From NCBI GenBank assembly GCA_005885515.1, contig VAWK01000028.1:1-64000 (forward strand): DNA of 64,000 nucleotides, in the 5' to 3' direction. A model generated the notes under the pieces. The model saw only the letters and a program-made list of their open reading frames with translations. It was not told the DNA's origin and searched no databases. The position numbers and the translations under genes were made by a program. Source of the DNA: Actinomycetota bacterium (lineage in GTDB: Bacteria > Actinomycetota > Thermoleophilia > Solirubrobacterales > Solirubrobacteraceae). Of the stretch, positions 24,604 to 33,648 are shown one piece after another. Position 1 is the first letter of the stretch, and each line of letters starts with the position of its first letter.

Positions 24604-25503
24604 TCAGGCGGCGGCTTGCAGCTGGGACTCCAGGCGCTGCAGGGCTGCCAGGCGCTGCTCCAGGGGCGGGTGGTCGGCGAAGATGTTCATGAGCGACTTC
24701 TTCGCCCGGGCCGGGATGATGAAGAAGGCGCTCATTCCTTCGGCCGCGCGCAGGTCCTGGCTGGGGACGCGCTCGATCGCGCCGCTGATCCTAAGCAGCG
24801 CCGAGGCGAGCGCGCTCGGGCGTCCGGTCAGCACGGCGCCGCCGCGGTCGGCGGCGAACTCGCGGTAGCGCGACAGCGCCCGCAGCAGCAGGAAGGAGAT
24901 CGCGTACACGATCGCCGAGACGATCACCACCAGGAAGATGTCCTCCTCCTCTTCGCGGTCGCCGCCGCCGCCGCCGAAGAAGAAGGCGAACTGAAGGATC
25001 AGCGAGGCGAGCGTCGCGAAGAAGCTGGCCAGCGTCATCACCATCACGTCGCGGTTGATCACGTGCGTGAGCTCGTGCGCCATGACCCCTTCGAGCTCCG
25101 CGGGCGAGAGCATTTCGAGGATCCCGCGGGTGGCGCACACGGTCGTGGACTTGCGGCTGCGGCCCATCGCAAACGCGTTGGGCATCGAGGTCTCCATCAC
25201 GCACACGCGCGGCTTGGGCAGGTCGGCCTGCACGCACAGCCGTTCGATGATGCCGTGCAGCTCCGGCTCCTGGGCCGCCGAGACCTCCTTGACGCCCATC
25301 GTGGCCATCGCGATCTTGTCCGAGGTGAACAGCTGCAGCAGCAGCAGCACGACCGCCACCACCACGATCACGCCAGCTCCGGCGCCAGCCGCGAACAGGA
25401 CGCCGATGAAGGCCACATAGACGAGCCCGAGCAGGAACATCGTCAGCAGCATCCGCGCCTGCAGGCCCGTGTCCTTGCCAAAGCTGGTGCTCCGGGTGGC
25501 CAT
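24604..25503 (-). CDS. htpX: M48 family membrane metalloprotease HtpX
   Basis: 299 aa from ATG 25503. Two N-terminal membrane helices, then the zinc site HELTH (H143, E144, H147) in GVMAHELTHVINRD, two more hydrophobic stretches and the downstream Glu region (SRYREFAADRGGA). HtpX degrades misfolded membrane proteins. CACAAT (25516-25511) sits 7 nt before the start, a weaker -10 for a leaderless message. It is divergent from lgt across 115 bp and heads the htpX-pspAB operon. Confidence 0.94.
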   Translation of the reverse strand: MATRSTSFGKDTGLQARMLLTMFLLGLVYVAFIGVLFAAGAGAGVIVVVAVVLLLLQLFTSDKIAMATMGVKEVSAAQEPELHGIIERLCVQADLPKPRVCVMETSMPNAFAMGRSRKSTTVCATRGILEMLSPAELEGVMAHELTHVINRDVMVMTLASFFATLASLILQFAFFFGGGGGDREEEEDIFLVVIVSAIVYAISFLLLRALSRYREFAADRGGAVLTGRPSALASALLRISGAIERVPSQDLRAAEGMSAFFIIPARAKKSLMNIFADHPPLEQRLAALQRLESQLQAAA

Positions 25504-25618
25504 GGGGTTGATTGTGGCAGACGGGGTCACGGTCTCCGCCGCTCCGCCGAGAGCAGGCGAGCCCGCGAGCGCGCGGCTACAGTCTCGTCGCGAGCATGTG
25601 CGCGGCCGGCGAGAGGCG

Positions 25619-26392
25619 ATGAAGCCCGAAATCGAAATCATCGGGATATCGATCAAGACCTTCGGGGTGGCGTTCGCGTTGGGGTTCATCTGCTGTGGAG
25701 CGGTGGTGGCGCGCAGGCTGCAGGAGCTGGGCAAGCCCGTCGACTGGGCCTACGAGGTGATTTTCGCGGCGCTGGTGGGCGGCCTGGTGGGGGCGCGCGG
25801 CTACTACCTGATCCAGAACTACAGCAAGGTCAAGCACGACCTGATCGGCAACGCCTTCTCGGGGTCGGGACTGGTGTGGTACGGCGGCGCGATCGGGGGC
25901 GCGATCGCGGTGCTTGCGTGGATGCGCTGGCGGCGGGCGCTGGCGCTGTGGATGCTCGACCTATGCGCGATCGCGCTCGCCCTCGGCTACGCGATCGGCC
26001 GCATCGGCTGCCAGGTGTCTGGCGACGGCGACTACGGCATCCGCTCGAGCCTGCCGTGGGCGATGGGCTACCCGCACGGGACGGTCCCCACCCCTGCCGG
26101 GGTCGAGGTTCAGCCGACGCCGATCTATGAGACGGTGGCGATGGCGCTGCTCGCGTACGCGCTGTGGCGCCTGCGCGATCGCGTGCGCCCCGGGGTGGTG
26201 TTCGCGATCTACCTGGTGGGAAGCGGGCTCGAGCGCTTCCTGGTCGAGTTCATCCGCCGCAACCACGAGGTGTTGGCGGGCCTGACCGCGCCGCAGCTGG
26301 AGAGCGTCGCGCTGTGCGCGCTCGGGCTGGTCTGGCTGGGGACGCTGCTGCGCCGCGGCGGTGTCGGCGCCCTGCTTCCGGCCGGCGGGTAA
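25619..26392 (+). CDS. lgt: Prolipoprotein diacylglyceryl transferase
   Basis: 257 aa, about seven membrane segments. Start ATG 25619 gives MKPEIEIIGISIKTFGVAFA. The Lgt signature appears as GRIGCQVSGDGDYG in place of the proteobacterial GRIGNFxNxE form, a variant seen outside proteobacteria. GLVWYGGAIGGAI and FLVEFIRRN are the other conserved loops. It moves diacylglycerol from phosphatidylglycerol to the lipobox Cys of preprolipoproteins, several of which are encoded in this window. Confidence 0.9.
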   Translation: MKPEIEIIGISIKTFGVAFALGFICCGAVVARRLQELGKPVDWAYEVIFAALVGGLVGARGYYLIQNYSKVKHDLIGNAFSGSGLVWYGGAIGGAIAVLAWMRWRRALALWMLDLCAIALALGYAIGRIGCQVSGDGDYGIRSSLPWAMGYPHGTVPTPAGVEVQPTPIYETVAMALLAYALWRLRDRVRPGVVFAIYLVGSGLERFLVEFIRRNHEVLAGLTAPQLESVALCALGLVWLGTLLRRGGVGALLPAGG

Positions 26393-26428
26393 AGCCTCGC
26401 CGCCCTACGGCGCGCCGAGCCGGCACGC

Positions 26429-26440
26429 GATAATCGGGAC
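26429..26440 (+). promoter_or_regulatory. -10 element for leaderless lysA
   Basis: GATAAT is followed by CGGGAC and then the ATG, 6-nt spacing, and no Shine-Dalgarno. The amino-acid genes downstream are tightly packed and probably depend on it. Confidence 0.5.
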
Positions 26441-27727
26441 ATGGCGACCGAGACGAGCGTGTGCGACGTGTTCCCGCTGGGCAGCCGGCTGAGCGAGCGC
26501 GGCCGCCTGCAGGTGGGCGGTTGCGACACGATCGAGCTGGCGCGTGAGTTCGGCACGCCGGCGTACGTGGTGGCCGAGGATGACCTGCGCGCGCGGGCGC
26601 GCGCGTTCCTGGCGGCCGGGCGCGCGGCCGGGCACGACGAGTTCCACGTCGTGTTCGCGTCCAAGGCCTTCCCCTGCACGGCCGTGCTCGCCGTGTTCGC
26701 GAACGAGGGGCTGTGGTGCGACGTGGCCTCGGGCGGCGAGCTGCACCTGGCCCTGAGAGCCGGGTTCTCGCCGGAGCGCATCGTGGTGCACGGCAACGCC
26801 AAGTCCGAGGCCGAGCTTCGCATGGCGCTGCGCCACAGGGTGGCGTTGATCGTGGTGGACAACTTCGATGAGATCGATCGCCTGGAGCGGCTGCTGGCGG
26901 AGGGCGCGGCCACCGATCGCTCTGCGCAGCCGGTGCTCGTGCGCGTGACGCCGGGCGTCAGCGGGGACACCAACGCCAAGATCTCCACCGGCCAGGCGGA
27001 CTCGAAGTTCGGCTTCGTCATCGACCAGATCGACAGGGCGCTCGCGCGGATGCGGGGCGTGGCCGGCCTCGAGGTTCGCGGCCTGCACGCACATATCGGC
27101 TCCCAGCTGCTCACGCTCGAGCCCTTCCGTGCCACCGCAGCGGCGCTCGGCAAGCTGGGCGCGTTCCCGGTGTGGGACCTCGGCGGCGGCCTGGGCGCCC
27201 GCTACACCGAGCGCCAGCCGCCGCCGCCGACGATCGAGGAGTACGTCGGCGCCGTCGTGCAGGCCGCGCACGCTAACGGGCTGGGATCCGGCCAGCAGCT
27301 GCTGCTCGAGCCGGGCCGCGCGCTGTGCGCCAACGCAGCGGTGACGCTGTACACGGTGGAGAGCGTGCGGCGCAACGTCTCGCACTGGGTGGCGGTGGAC
27401 GGAGGCATGTCGGACAACATACGGCCGATGCTGTACGGCGCGGTCATCGAAGCGCACGTCGCCGACCGCTTTCATGGCTCCACGCTCTGCGCGCTCGCGG
27501 GCAAGCACTGCGAGTCCGGTGATGTGCTGGTGCGTGAGGTGCTGTTGGACGACCCGCGGCCGGGCGACGTGGTCGTTACGCCGGCGACCGGGGCCTACGG
27601 CTATGCGATGGCCAGCAACTACAACGGGTTGCCGCGGCCGCCGGTGATCTTCTGCCGCGATGGCGAGGCCCGCGTGGTCGCCAGGCGGGAGAGCTTCGAG
27701 GACCTGGCCGCGCGAGATGTCCCCTAG
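26441..27727 (+). CDS. lysA: Diaminopimelate decarboxylase
   Basis: 428 aa. It has the PLP lysine Lys75 in VFASKAFPC, HIGSQLLTLEPF and DLGGGLGARY of the barrel, EPGRALCANAAVTLY and the substrate-site Cys near 357 in GKHCESGDVL. It makes L-lysine from meso-diaminopimelate. It is the first gene of a lysine/threonine cluster; hom starts 17 bp after its stop. Starts at ATG 26441 with a leaderless-type promoter. Confidence 0.95.
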   Translation: MATETSVCDVFPLGSRLSERGRLQVGGCDTIELAREFGTPAYVVAEDDLRARARAFLAAGRAAGHDEFHVVFASKAFPCTAVLAVFANEGLWCDVASGGELHLALRAGFSPERIVVHGNAKSEAELRMALRHRVALIVVDNFDEIDRLERLLAEGAATDRSAQPVLVRVTPGVSGDTNAKISTGQADSKFGFVIDQIDRALARMRGVAGLEVRGLHAHIGSQLLTLEPFRATAAALGKLGAFPVWDLGGGLGARYTERQPPPPTIEEYVGAVVQAAHANGLGSGQQLLLEPGRALCANAAVTLYTVESVRRNVSHWVAVDGGMSDNIRPMLYGAVIEAHVADRFHGSTLCALAGKHCESGDVLVREVLLDDPRPGDVVVTPATGAYGYAMASNYNGLPRPPVIFCRDGEARVVARRESFEDLAARDVP

Positions 27728-27744
27728 GGAGCAGGGCGCAGACG

Positions 27745-28937
27745 ATGGCCGCTGATCGCTTCAACATCGGCCTGCTCGGGTTCGGCACGGTGGGCTCCGC
27801 GTTCGCGCAGCTGCTCGAGGAGCGAGCGGGGGAGATCGAGCGCTTCAACGAACGCAGGCCTGTGATCAGCGGCGTGTTGACGCGCGCGCGCGGAAGCTTC
27901 GAGGAGATCCTCGCCGGCTCCGATCTGCTGGTCGAGCTGATGGGCGGGATCGAGCCGGCGCGCGAGTATCTGCTGACGGCGATGCGCTCGGGCAAGGACG
28001 TGGTCAGCGCCAACAAGGCGCTTCTCTCGCAGCACGGCGAGGAGCTGTTCGAGACCGCCCGCGAGCGCGGCGTCAGGCTGCGCTTCGAGGCGGCCGTGGC
28101 CGGGGTGGTTCGGCGACGCCGATCGAGCGCGTTCATGGGATCGTGAACGGCACGACCAATTTCATCCTCACCGAGATGACGCACGGCTCCTCTTACGCCG
28201 CGGCCCTGGGCGAGGCGCAGCGCAGGGGGTTCGCCGAGGCCGATCCCAGCGACGACGTCTCCGGCCGCGACGCGGCCGCCAAGATGGCGATCCTCGCGCG
28301 GCTGGCGTTCGGTACGCCCGTGCACCTGAGAGAGGTCCGCTACGAGGGCATCGAGCACCTGCGCAGCGACGATCTGGAGTATGCGCGCGAGCTCGGGCTG
28401 GGACTCAAGCTGATCGGCACCGCCGAACGCCGCGACGGGGGGCTGTCGGTGCGCGTGCACCCCGCGTTCCTGTACGCGGGTCATCCGCTGGCCTCGGTGG
28501 CGGGGCCGTTCAACGCCGTCACCGTGGAATCCGAGGCGATCACCGAGATCACCATCTCGGGCCCCGGCGCCGGCGGGCGGCAGACAGCGAGCGCGGTGCT
28601 CGGCGACGTCGTCAGCGTGATGACCGGCGGCGCCCGCCCGCCCGCTCCACCGCTGGCGCTGCCGCTGATCGAGGACGTGCAGAGCGCGTTCTACCTGCAT
28701 CTGGAGATGGCCGACCGCCCCGGCGTGCTGGCCGCCGTCACGCGCGTGCTCGGAGAGCAGGGGGTGTCGATCAAGTCGGTCGTCCAGCGGGGCCTGGGCG
28801 AGAACGCGCGCCTGGTCATGGTCACCCATCCGGTGCTCGAGTCGCGCCTGCGCGCGGCGGTCGATGAGCTGGGCGAGTTCGAGTTCGTGCGCTCGGTGCC
28901 GCGCACGATTAGGGTGATCGAAGAGGAGTTCATATGA
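27745..28937 (+). pseudogene. hom: Homoserine dehydrogenase, split by a frameshifting internal gap
   Basis: Frame 27745-28146 encodes the NAD(P) domain (LLGFGTVGSAFAQLL; VVSANKALLSQHG) to RFEAAVAGVV. The next frame, from GTG 28143 to 28937, resumes at NGTTNFILTEM, carries the catalytic RGFAEADPSDDVSGRDAAAK and a C-terminal ACT domain (YLHLEMADRPGVLAAVTRVL). Reading the second frame backwards gives SATPIERVHGIVNGTTNF, so the break is near 28105-28112 and about ten residues (the family's G-I/V-P-I/V-I...L segment) are missing. The enzyme reduces aspartate semialdehyde to homoserine. Overlap with thrC (ATGA) is intact. True deletion, assembly error, or two coupled polypeptides (GTGA overlap) remain possible. 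Confidence 0.85.
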
Positions 28938-30013
28938 GCACACCGACCACCCGCCTGCTGACCGTCGAAGGAGCTGCCGACACGCGCACGCACGTGCCGC
29001 TGCTCGAGCGCTACCGGCAGCGGCTGCCGTTCGCGCCCGGCGATCCGCTGGTGACCCTCCAGGAGGGCTCCACGCCGCTGCTGCGGGCACCCGTGCTCTC
29101 GGAGCTGGTGGGCGCGACGGTGCGCCTGAAGCTCGAGGGCGCCAACCCGACGGGCTCCTTCAAGGACAGGGGCATGACCTGCGCCGTCTCGGCGGCGGTG
29201 CGCGAGGGCGCGAAGGCCGTGATCTGCGCCTCGACCGGCAACACCGCCGCCAGCGCCGCCGCCTACGCGGCCCGCGCGGGCATCACCTGCGCGGTGATCG
29301 TGCCCGAGGGCAGGATCGCGCAGGGCAAGATGGCCCAGACGCTGGTGCACGGTGCCCGCGTGATCGAGCTGAAGGGCAACTTCGACCGCGCGCTCGAGCT
29401 CGTACGCGAGCTCACGGGCGCGCACCCGATCGTGCTCGTCAACTCGGTCAACGAGTTTCGTATCGAAGGCCAGAAGACGGCTGCGTTCGAGATCCACGAG
29501 GCGCTTGAAGGAAGCCTCGAGGCGCTGTGCATCCCGGTCGGCAACGCCGGCAACATCACCTCCTACTGGCGCGGCTTCCGCGAGCTCGGCGCGGCGCCGA
29601 GGCTGTGGGGCTTCCAGGCCGAGGGCGCGGCGCCGCTGGTGCTCGGAAAGATCGTCGAGCAGCCCGAAACCGTCGCCAGCGCGATCCGGATCGGCAATCC
29701 CGTGCGCTGGGAGGACGCGATGGCGGCGGCCACGGACTCGCGCGGCTCGATCAGGCCGGTCAGCGACCAGGAGATCCTCGCGGCCTTCAGGCTGCTCGCC
29801 TCCAAGGAAGGCATGTTCTGCGAGCCCGCCTCGGCCGCGTCGGTCGCCGGCCTGCTGAAGTATGGAGCCGACGCGGCCGAGCAGGTCGTGTGCGTGCTGA
29901 CCGGGCGCGGCCTGAAGGATCCCGAGACCGCCATCGCCAACAACGACGGCCGCGTGATCCCGTGCGCGGCCGAGATCGGAGCGATCGAGGAAGCGGTGCT
30001 GGGTGATCCGTAG
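28934..30013 (+). CDS. thrC: Threonine synthase
   Basis: 359 aa. PLP lysine Lys77 in NPTGSFKDRGM, the cofactor-phosphate loop and the ICASTGNTAASAAAYAARAG segment are typical fold-type II features. It converts O-phosphohomoserine to threonine. ATG 28934 overlaps the hom stop by 4 bp and the gene overlaps thrB by 11 bp, so hom-thrC-thrB form one coupled unit. Intact, despite the broken hom before it. Confidence 0.95.
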   Translation: MSTPTTRLLTVEGAADTRTHVPLLERYRQRLPFAPGDPLVTLQEGSTPLLRAPVLSELVGATVRLKLEGANPTGSFKDRGMTCAVSAAVREGAKAVICASTGNTAASAAAYAARAGITCAVIVPEGRIAQGKMAQTLVHGARVIELKGNFDRALELVRELTGAHPIVLVNSVNEFRIEGQKTAAFEIHEALEGSLEALCIPVGNAGNITSYWRGFRELGAAPRLWGFQAEGAAPLVLGKIVEQPETVASAIRIGNPVRWEDAMAAATDSRGSIRPVSDQEILAAFRLLASKEGMFCEPASAASVAGLLKYGADAAEQVVCVLTGRGLKDPETAIANNDGRVIPCAAEIGAIEEAVLGDP

Positions 30014-30857
30014 GCGCGTCGTCCGCGTGCCCGCGTCATCGGCGAACCTGGGGCCAGGCTTCGACTGCATGGCCGCCGCGCTGTCGCTGCATCTAGAGCT
30101 CGAGGTAGCCGAGGCGGGCGGGTTCGCCGTGGAGTGCGATCAGCCGCTGGTCGAGGAGGGCCGCGAGAACCTGTGTGTGCGGGCGTTCGAGCGCCTGCAT
30201 TCGGCGGACGGGTTCGCGTTCAAGATACGCTCGCAGATCCCGCCGGCGCGCGGCCTCGGCTCGAGCGCGGGGGCGATCGTCGCCGGCCTGATGGCGGCCG
30301 ACCACCTGTTCGAGCTCGACGCGGACCTGCTCGCCGAGGCGAGCGCGCTCGAGGGGCACCCCGACAACGTCGCGGCCGCCCTGCACGGCGGCTTTGTCGT
30401 GTTCGCCGACGGGCAGGCCACGCGCGTTGAGCCTCCCACCGGACTCGAGGCGCTCGCGGTCGTGCCCGCAGAGCCGGTGCCCACGCCCGCGGCCCGCGCG
30501 GCGCTGCCGGCCGAGGTGCCGTTCGCGGACGCGGTCTTCAACGTCGCCCACGGAGCCCTGCTGACGCTGGGCCTGGCCCGCGGCGACTGGGACCTGCTGG
30601 GGCGCTCGCTGCAGGACCGTCTGCACCAGCAGCGCCGGCACGACCTGTTCCCGCGCTCGCTGGAGCTGGCCTCCCGCGCGCGCGAGCTGGGCGCGCTCGG
30701 AGCGACGATCTCGGGCGCCGGACCGGCGGTTCTCGTGTGGTGCTTCTACGAGCAGACGGGCGCCGTCGCGGAGACGCTGCGGGCGGAGATCGAGGGCTGG
30801 GCGACGTTGCTGAGGACGCCCTTCGAGTCGCAGGGAGCCTACGTGGAGGAGCTGTGA
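30003..30857 (+). CDS. thrB: Homoserine kinase
   Basis: 284 aa, GHMP kinase. VRVPASSANLGPGFDCM opens the fold and the ATP loop is IPPARGLGSSAGAIVAGL (about 79-96). The C-terminal motif GAlGATISGAGPAVLVWC is present. It phosphorylates homoserine for ThrC. GTG 30003 lies inside the end of thrC. Convergent with parA, 16 bp apart. Confidence 0.93.
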   Translation: MIRRRVVRVPASSANLGPGFDCMAAALSLHLELEVAEAGGFAVECDQPLVEEGRENLCVRAFERLHSADGFAFKIRSQIPPARGLGSSAGAIVAGLMAADHLFELDADLLAEASALEGHPDNVAAALHGGFVVFADGQATRVEPPTGLEALAVVPAEPVPTPAARAALPAEVPFADAVFNVAHGALLTLGLARGDWDLLGRSLQDRLHQQRRHDLFPRSLELASRARELGALGATISGAGPAVLVWCFYEQTGAVAETLRAEIEGWATLLRTPFESQGAYVEEL

Positions 30858-30873
30858 GGTGCGCCCGCTGTCC

Positions 30874-31653
30874 TCAGGCGCCGATCCTGGCCAGCTGTTC
30901 GCGAGCCGGCGCAAAGCCAGACATGCGTGCGAGCACTTCGTCGGCGAGCGCCACGTAGTCCTCGCCCAGGTCCGGGCGATGGTCGAGGATCGAGGTGGCG
31001 CGCTCGGCGGACTCGGCATACGCGATCGAGGCGCGCACGACGGTGGCGAACACCTCCTCGCCGAAGCGGTCCTTCAGCGACGCGAGCGCCTCGCGCGAGT
31101 GGACCGTGCGCATGTCGGCGCGGTTGAGCAGCACGCCGAGCAGCGCCAGCTGGGGATTGAGGCCGTCGCGCGCCAGTTCGACGACCTCCATCGCCTGCTC
31201 GACTCCCTGCAGCGCGAAGTACTGCGCCTCGGCCGTCAGCAGCGCGCGTTCGGCCGCCACCAGCGCGTTGACGGTGAGCAGCCCGAGCGACGGCGGGCAG
31301 TCGATCAGGATCACGTCGTAGTCCTCCGGCAGCTGCGCCAGCGCCCGCCTGAGCGTGAGCTCGCGCCCCATCTTGCCGCCGAGCATCAGCTCGGCCTCGG
31401 CCAGCGTGAGATTGGCGGGAATCATGTCCTCGTGGATCGCCTCCGCCGCCGAGGAGCGGCCGGAGAGCACGTCGGCGATCGTGGGTTCGACGTCGGGGCT
31501 GAGATCGAAGTAGTCCGACAGGTTGCCCTGCGGATCGAGGTCGATTGCCAGCGTGCGCAAGCCGCTGCGGCGGAAGACGTCGGTGAGCGTCCGCACCGCC
31601 GTGGTCTTGCCGGTGCCGCCCTTCTGCGAGAGCACGGCGATCGTGTGAGCCAT
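30874..31653 (-). CDS. ParA/Soj family ATPase
   Basis: 259 aa from ATG 31653. Deviant Walker A QKGGTGKTT (10-18), Walker A' LAIDLDPQGNLSDYF and Walker B DVILIDCPPSLGLLT are those of chromosome/plasmid partition ATPases. No parB or parS follows, so this is an orphan ParA that may position other cargo. TAGTAT (31667-31662) ends 8 nt upstream, suggesting a leaderless start. An FHA-domain gene lies upstream on the same strand. Confidence 0.92.
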   Translation of the reverse strand: MAHTIAVLSQKGGTGKTTAVRTLTDVFRRSGLRTLAIDLDPQGNLSDYFDLSPDVEPTIADVLSGRSSAAEAIHEDMIPANLTLAEAELMLGGKMGRELTLRRALAQLPEDYDVILIDCPPSLGLLTVNALVAAERALLTAEAQYFALQGVEQAMEVVELARDGLNPQLALLGVLLNRADMRTVHSREALASLKDRFGEEVFATVVRASIAYAESAERATSILDHRPDLGEDYVALADEVLARMSGFAPAREQLARIGA

Positions 31654-31760
31654 CGAGGGCGATACTACGCGGACCGCCACCGCGGGGCGCCGCGGGTGCG
31701 GTCGCGCGTCGAGGGCGCCGCCGGGGTGCTCGTCCTGCCCGTTTGCTCCGGGAAGATTCC

Positions 31761-32369
31761 TCAGCCGGCCGCCGGCAGCGTGCTCGCGTTCGGGGTCTCC
31801 GGAGAGGGCTCCGAGGGCGGGGCGAGGCTGAAGAATCTGAGCTGGTAGCGCCCTACGAGGATCTCGTCACCGTCGTTCAGGACGCGGCCTTCGACGCGCG
31901 TGCCGTTCACGAACACGCCATTGAGGCTGCGGTCATCGAGCACGCGCACGCCGTCCGCCTGGCGCACGATCAGCGCGTGCCGCCGCGAGACGGTCGGGTC
32001 ATCGAAGCGCACGTCCGCCGCCAGGCTGCGGCCGATGCGCGTCCACTCGCGGGTCAGGGCAAGCGTGCGCACCTCGTCGCCCTCGGCGTAGCAGAGGTAC
32101 TCGCCGGGCTGGTCGATCTGTGCTCTGGCGCCCGCGATCTGCGCCTCGACGTCCTCGCTGGCGTGCGCGGACAGCGATCGCGCGGCGGCGGTGCGCTGGG
32201 CCGGGTCGATGCGCTCGGTGTTGAAGAGCGACGCCCGGGCGAAGGCCTCGCCCCCGCACGCGGGACAGGTGGTGAGCGCGTCGAGGCCGGTGAGCGCCAG
32301 CATGTAGCCGCAGCCCACGCAGCGAAACGATCCGGCCCCCACGAAGGTGCCCGCTGTGAGTGTGTCCAT
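31761..32369 (-). CDS. FHA-domain protein with N-terminal zinc ribbon
   Basis: 202 aa from ATG 32369, which has GGAGGAG 5-7 nt upstream. Residues about 18-40 carry CVGCGYM and CPACGGEAF, a four-cysteine ribbon. Residues about 110-185 are an FHA domain with IGRSLAADVRFDDPTVSRRH and NGVFVNGTRVEG, the phosphothreonine-binding loops. The C-terminus is Pro/Ser-rich. FHA proteins of this kind read Ser/Thr kinase signals; no kinase is nearby. Located upstream of the orphan ParA in the same direction. Confidence 0.88.
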   Translation of the reverse strand: MDTLTAGTFVGAGSFRCVGCGYMLALTGLDALTTCPACGGEAFARASLFNTERIDPAQRTAAARSLSAHASEDVEAQIAGARAQIDQPGEYLCYAEGDEVRTLALTREWTRIGRSLAADVRFDDPTVSRRHALIVRQADGVRVLDDRSLNGVFVNGTRVEGRVLNDGDEILVGRYQLRFFSLAPPSEPSPETPNASTLPAAG

Positions 32370-32709
32370 GCCCCGCTCCTCCATCTCTGATCAGCTACAC
32401 GTGGATACTCACCATCGAGAGACGCAGGTGGCGATCATAACAAGTTGGCCGCATCGGCCTATCGCGTCAGACGCGCTGCACCACATTGGAGCACCCAAAC
32501 ACATCCCGGGGATCGGATACCCGGGCTGGCGTTCAGTCTAAACCGTCCCCTTACACCGTGGCCCGCAGTTTTGGCCCTGGCCGCCGCAGAAGCTCGCAAA
32601 TTGCGGGATTCAACTCCCCGGCCGGCGCCCGCGGCGGCGTACGGCCGGGGCGGACGCGCGACGCCCGGCGAGCAGGAGCGCGTCGCCCGGCGGCGAAAGC
32701 TCAAGGACC
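32370..32709. other. Divergent intergenic region, 340 bp
   Basis: No gene seen. It includes an AT-richer part (32400-32560) that could hold promoters for both sides and the inverted repeat CCCGGG-9nt-CCCGGG near 32508-32525. AAGGA lies shortly before the next start. Confidence 0.45.
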
Positions 32710-32991
32710 ATGGCCATATCGTTGCCCGAGATCGACGGATTCGAGCGTGTGCTGCTGCGCCGCGGGGTGGGCGCGTTGGAGGCGGACCGCGCTCGCTGCG
32801 CCGACTGCGGGCGCACGCCGCTGACCGGCGAGCACGTCCACCTGTACGACGGCCGCAAGCGCCGAGTCGTGTGCGAGCTCTGCCGGCCGCTGCGTCGCGA
32901 GCCGCCCGTGGCGACCGAGCTGGTGCGCCACTGCGAGCACGGTCACACCGTCCGGCTGACCGCCCGCTTGACCTCCGGCGCCGCCTGCTGA
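32710..32991 (+). CDS. Small zinc-ribbon-like protein, unknown function
   Basis: 93 aa, ATG 32710 with AAGGA about 4 nt upstream. Two CxxC pairs, C30/C33 (CADCGRTPL) and C55/C58 (CELCRPLRRE), would bind one zinc. A further HCEHGHTV segment lies near the C-terminus. DNA- or protein-binding is likely but no family is recognised. Confidence 0.65.
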   Translation: MAISLPEIDGFERVLLRRGVGALEADRARCADCGRTPLTGEHVHLYDGRKRRVVCELCRPLRREPPVATELVRHCEHGHTVRLTARLTSGAAC

Positions 32992-33031
32992 CGCGGCGCA
33001 GACGCTCGCGCCGCCGACATGCGGCGCGCCG

Positions 33032-33104
33032 GCCGCGTGCGGCCAGGCGCGAACGGGCCGCATGCAGCCACGCGCGAACGGCCGCATGCGGCCACGCGCG
33101 AACG
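33032..33104. repeat. 24-bp imperfect tandem repeat, three copies
   Basis: Copies at 33032-33055, 33057-33080 and 33081-33104 share GCCGCATGCRGCCACGCGCG. It sits between the zinc-ribbon gene and the SRPBCC gene, overlapping the latter's possible upstream extension, which is another reason to start that gene at 33140. Confidence 0.75.
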
Positions 33105-33139
33105 GCCGCGCCGGCCGGTCTCTACACTGGCGCTCGCCC

Positions 33140-33634
33140 GTGGACCCCGTGACCGTGTCGACCGTCATAACCGCGCCGCGCGAGCGGGTGTTCGACTACC
33201 TGCAGGACATCGCCAACCACAGCGAGTTCACCGATCACTACCTGGTCGACTGGCATCTCACGCGCATCGACTCGGTGGGCCGCGGGGCGGGCGCGCGCTT
33301 TCGCGTGAAGGTTCCCTGCAACCGCTTCAGCTGGGCCGACGTGACGTTCGTCGAGGTGGAGCGCCCACATCGCATCGTGGAGGTGGGCCGCACTGGCAAG
33401 AACAACCGCATTCGCACCGTGGGCGTGTATGAGCTCGCGCGGGGCATCTCGGGCACCACGAGGGTGCGCTTCACGCTGCAGACTCAACCGCACACGCTGT
33501 CGGACCGGCTGATGGAGGCGCTGGGCGCGCGCAGCTGGACGCGGCGCAAGGGCAAGCGGGCGATGCGCCGCCTGCGCACGATCATCGAGCGCGGCGAAGG
33601 GCGAGGCCAGCGCGTGACCGTGGCGGGGGGATAG
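33140..33634 (+). CDS. SRPBCC (START/polyketide-cyclase-like) family protein
   Basis: 164 aa from GTG 33140; upstream sequence is tandem repeat. The ITAPRERVFDYLQDIANHSE start, the long beta-sheet core with VTFVEVERPHRIVEVG and a final helix (DRLMEALGARSW) fit the helix-grip fold, which binds hydrophobic ligands or acts as a coenzyme-Q/lipid carrier. Ligand unknown. TACACT lies 11 nt upstream. The basic tail (RRKGKRAMRRLR) is unusual. Confidence 0.78.
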   Translation: MDPVTVSTVITAPRERVFDYLQDIANHSEFTDHYLVDWHLTRIDSVGRGAGARFRVKVPCNRFSWADVTFVEVERPHRIVEVGRTGKNNRIRTVGVYELARGISGTTRVRFTLQTQPHTLSDRLMEALGARSWTRRKGKRAMRRLRTIIERGEGRGQRVTVAGG

Positions 33635-33648
33635 ACTGCCGCGTCGCG

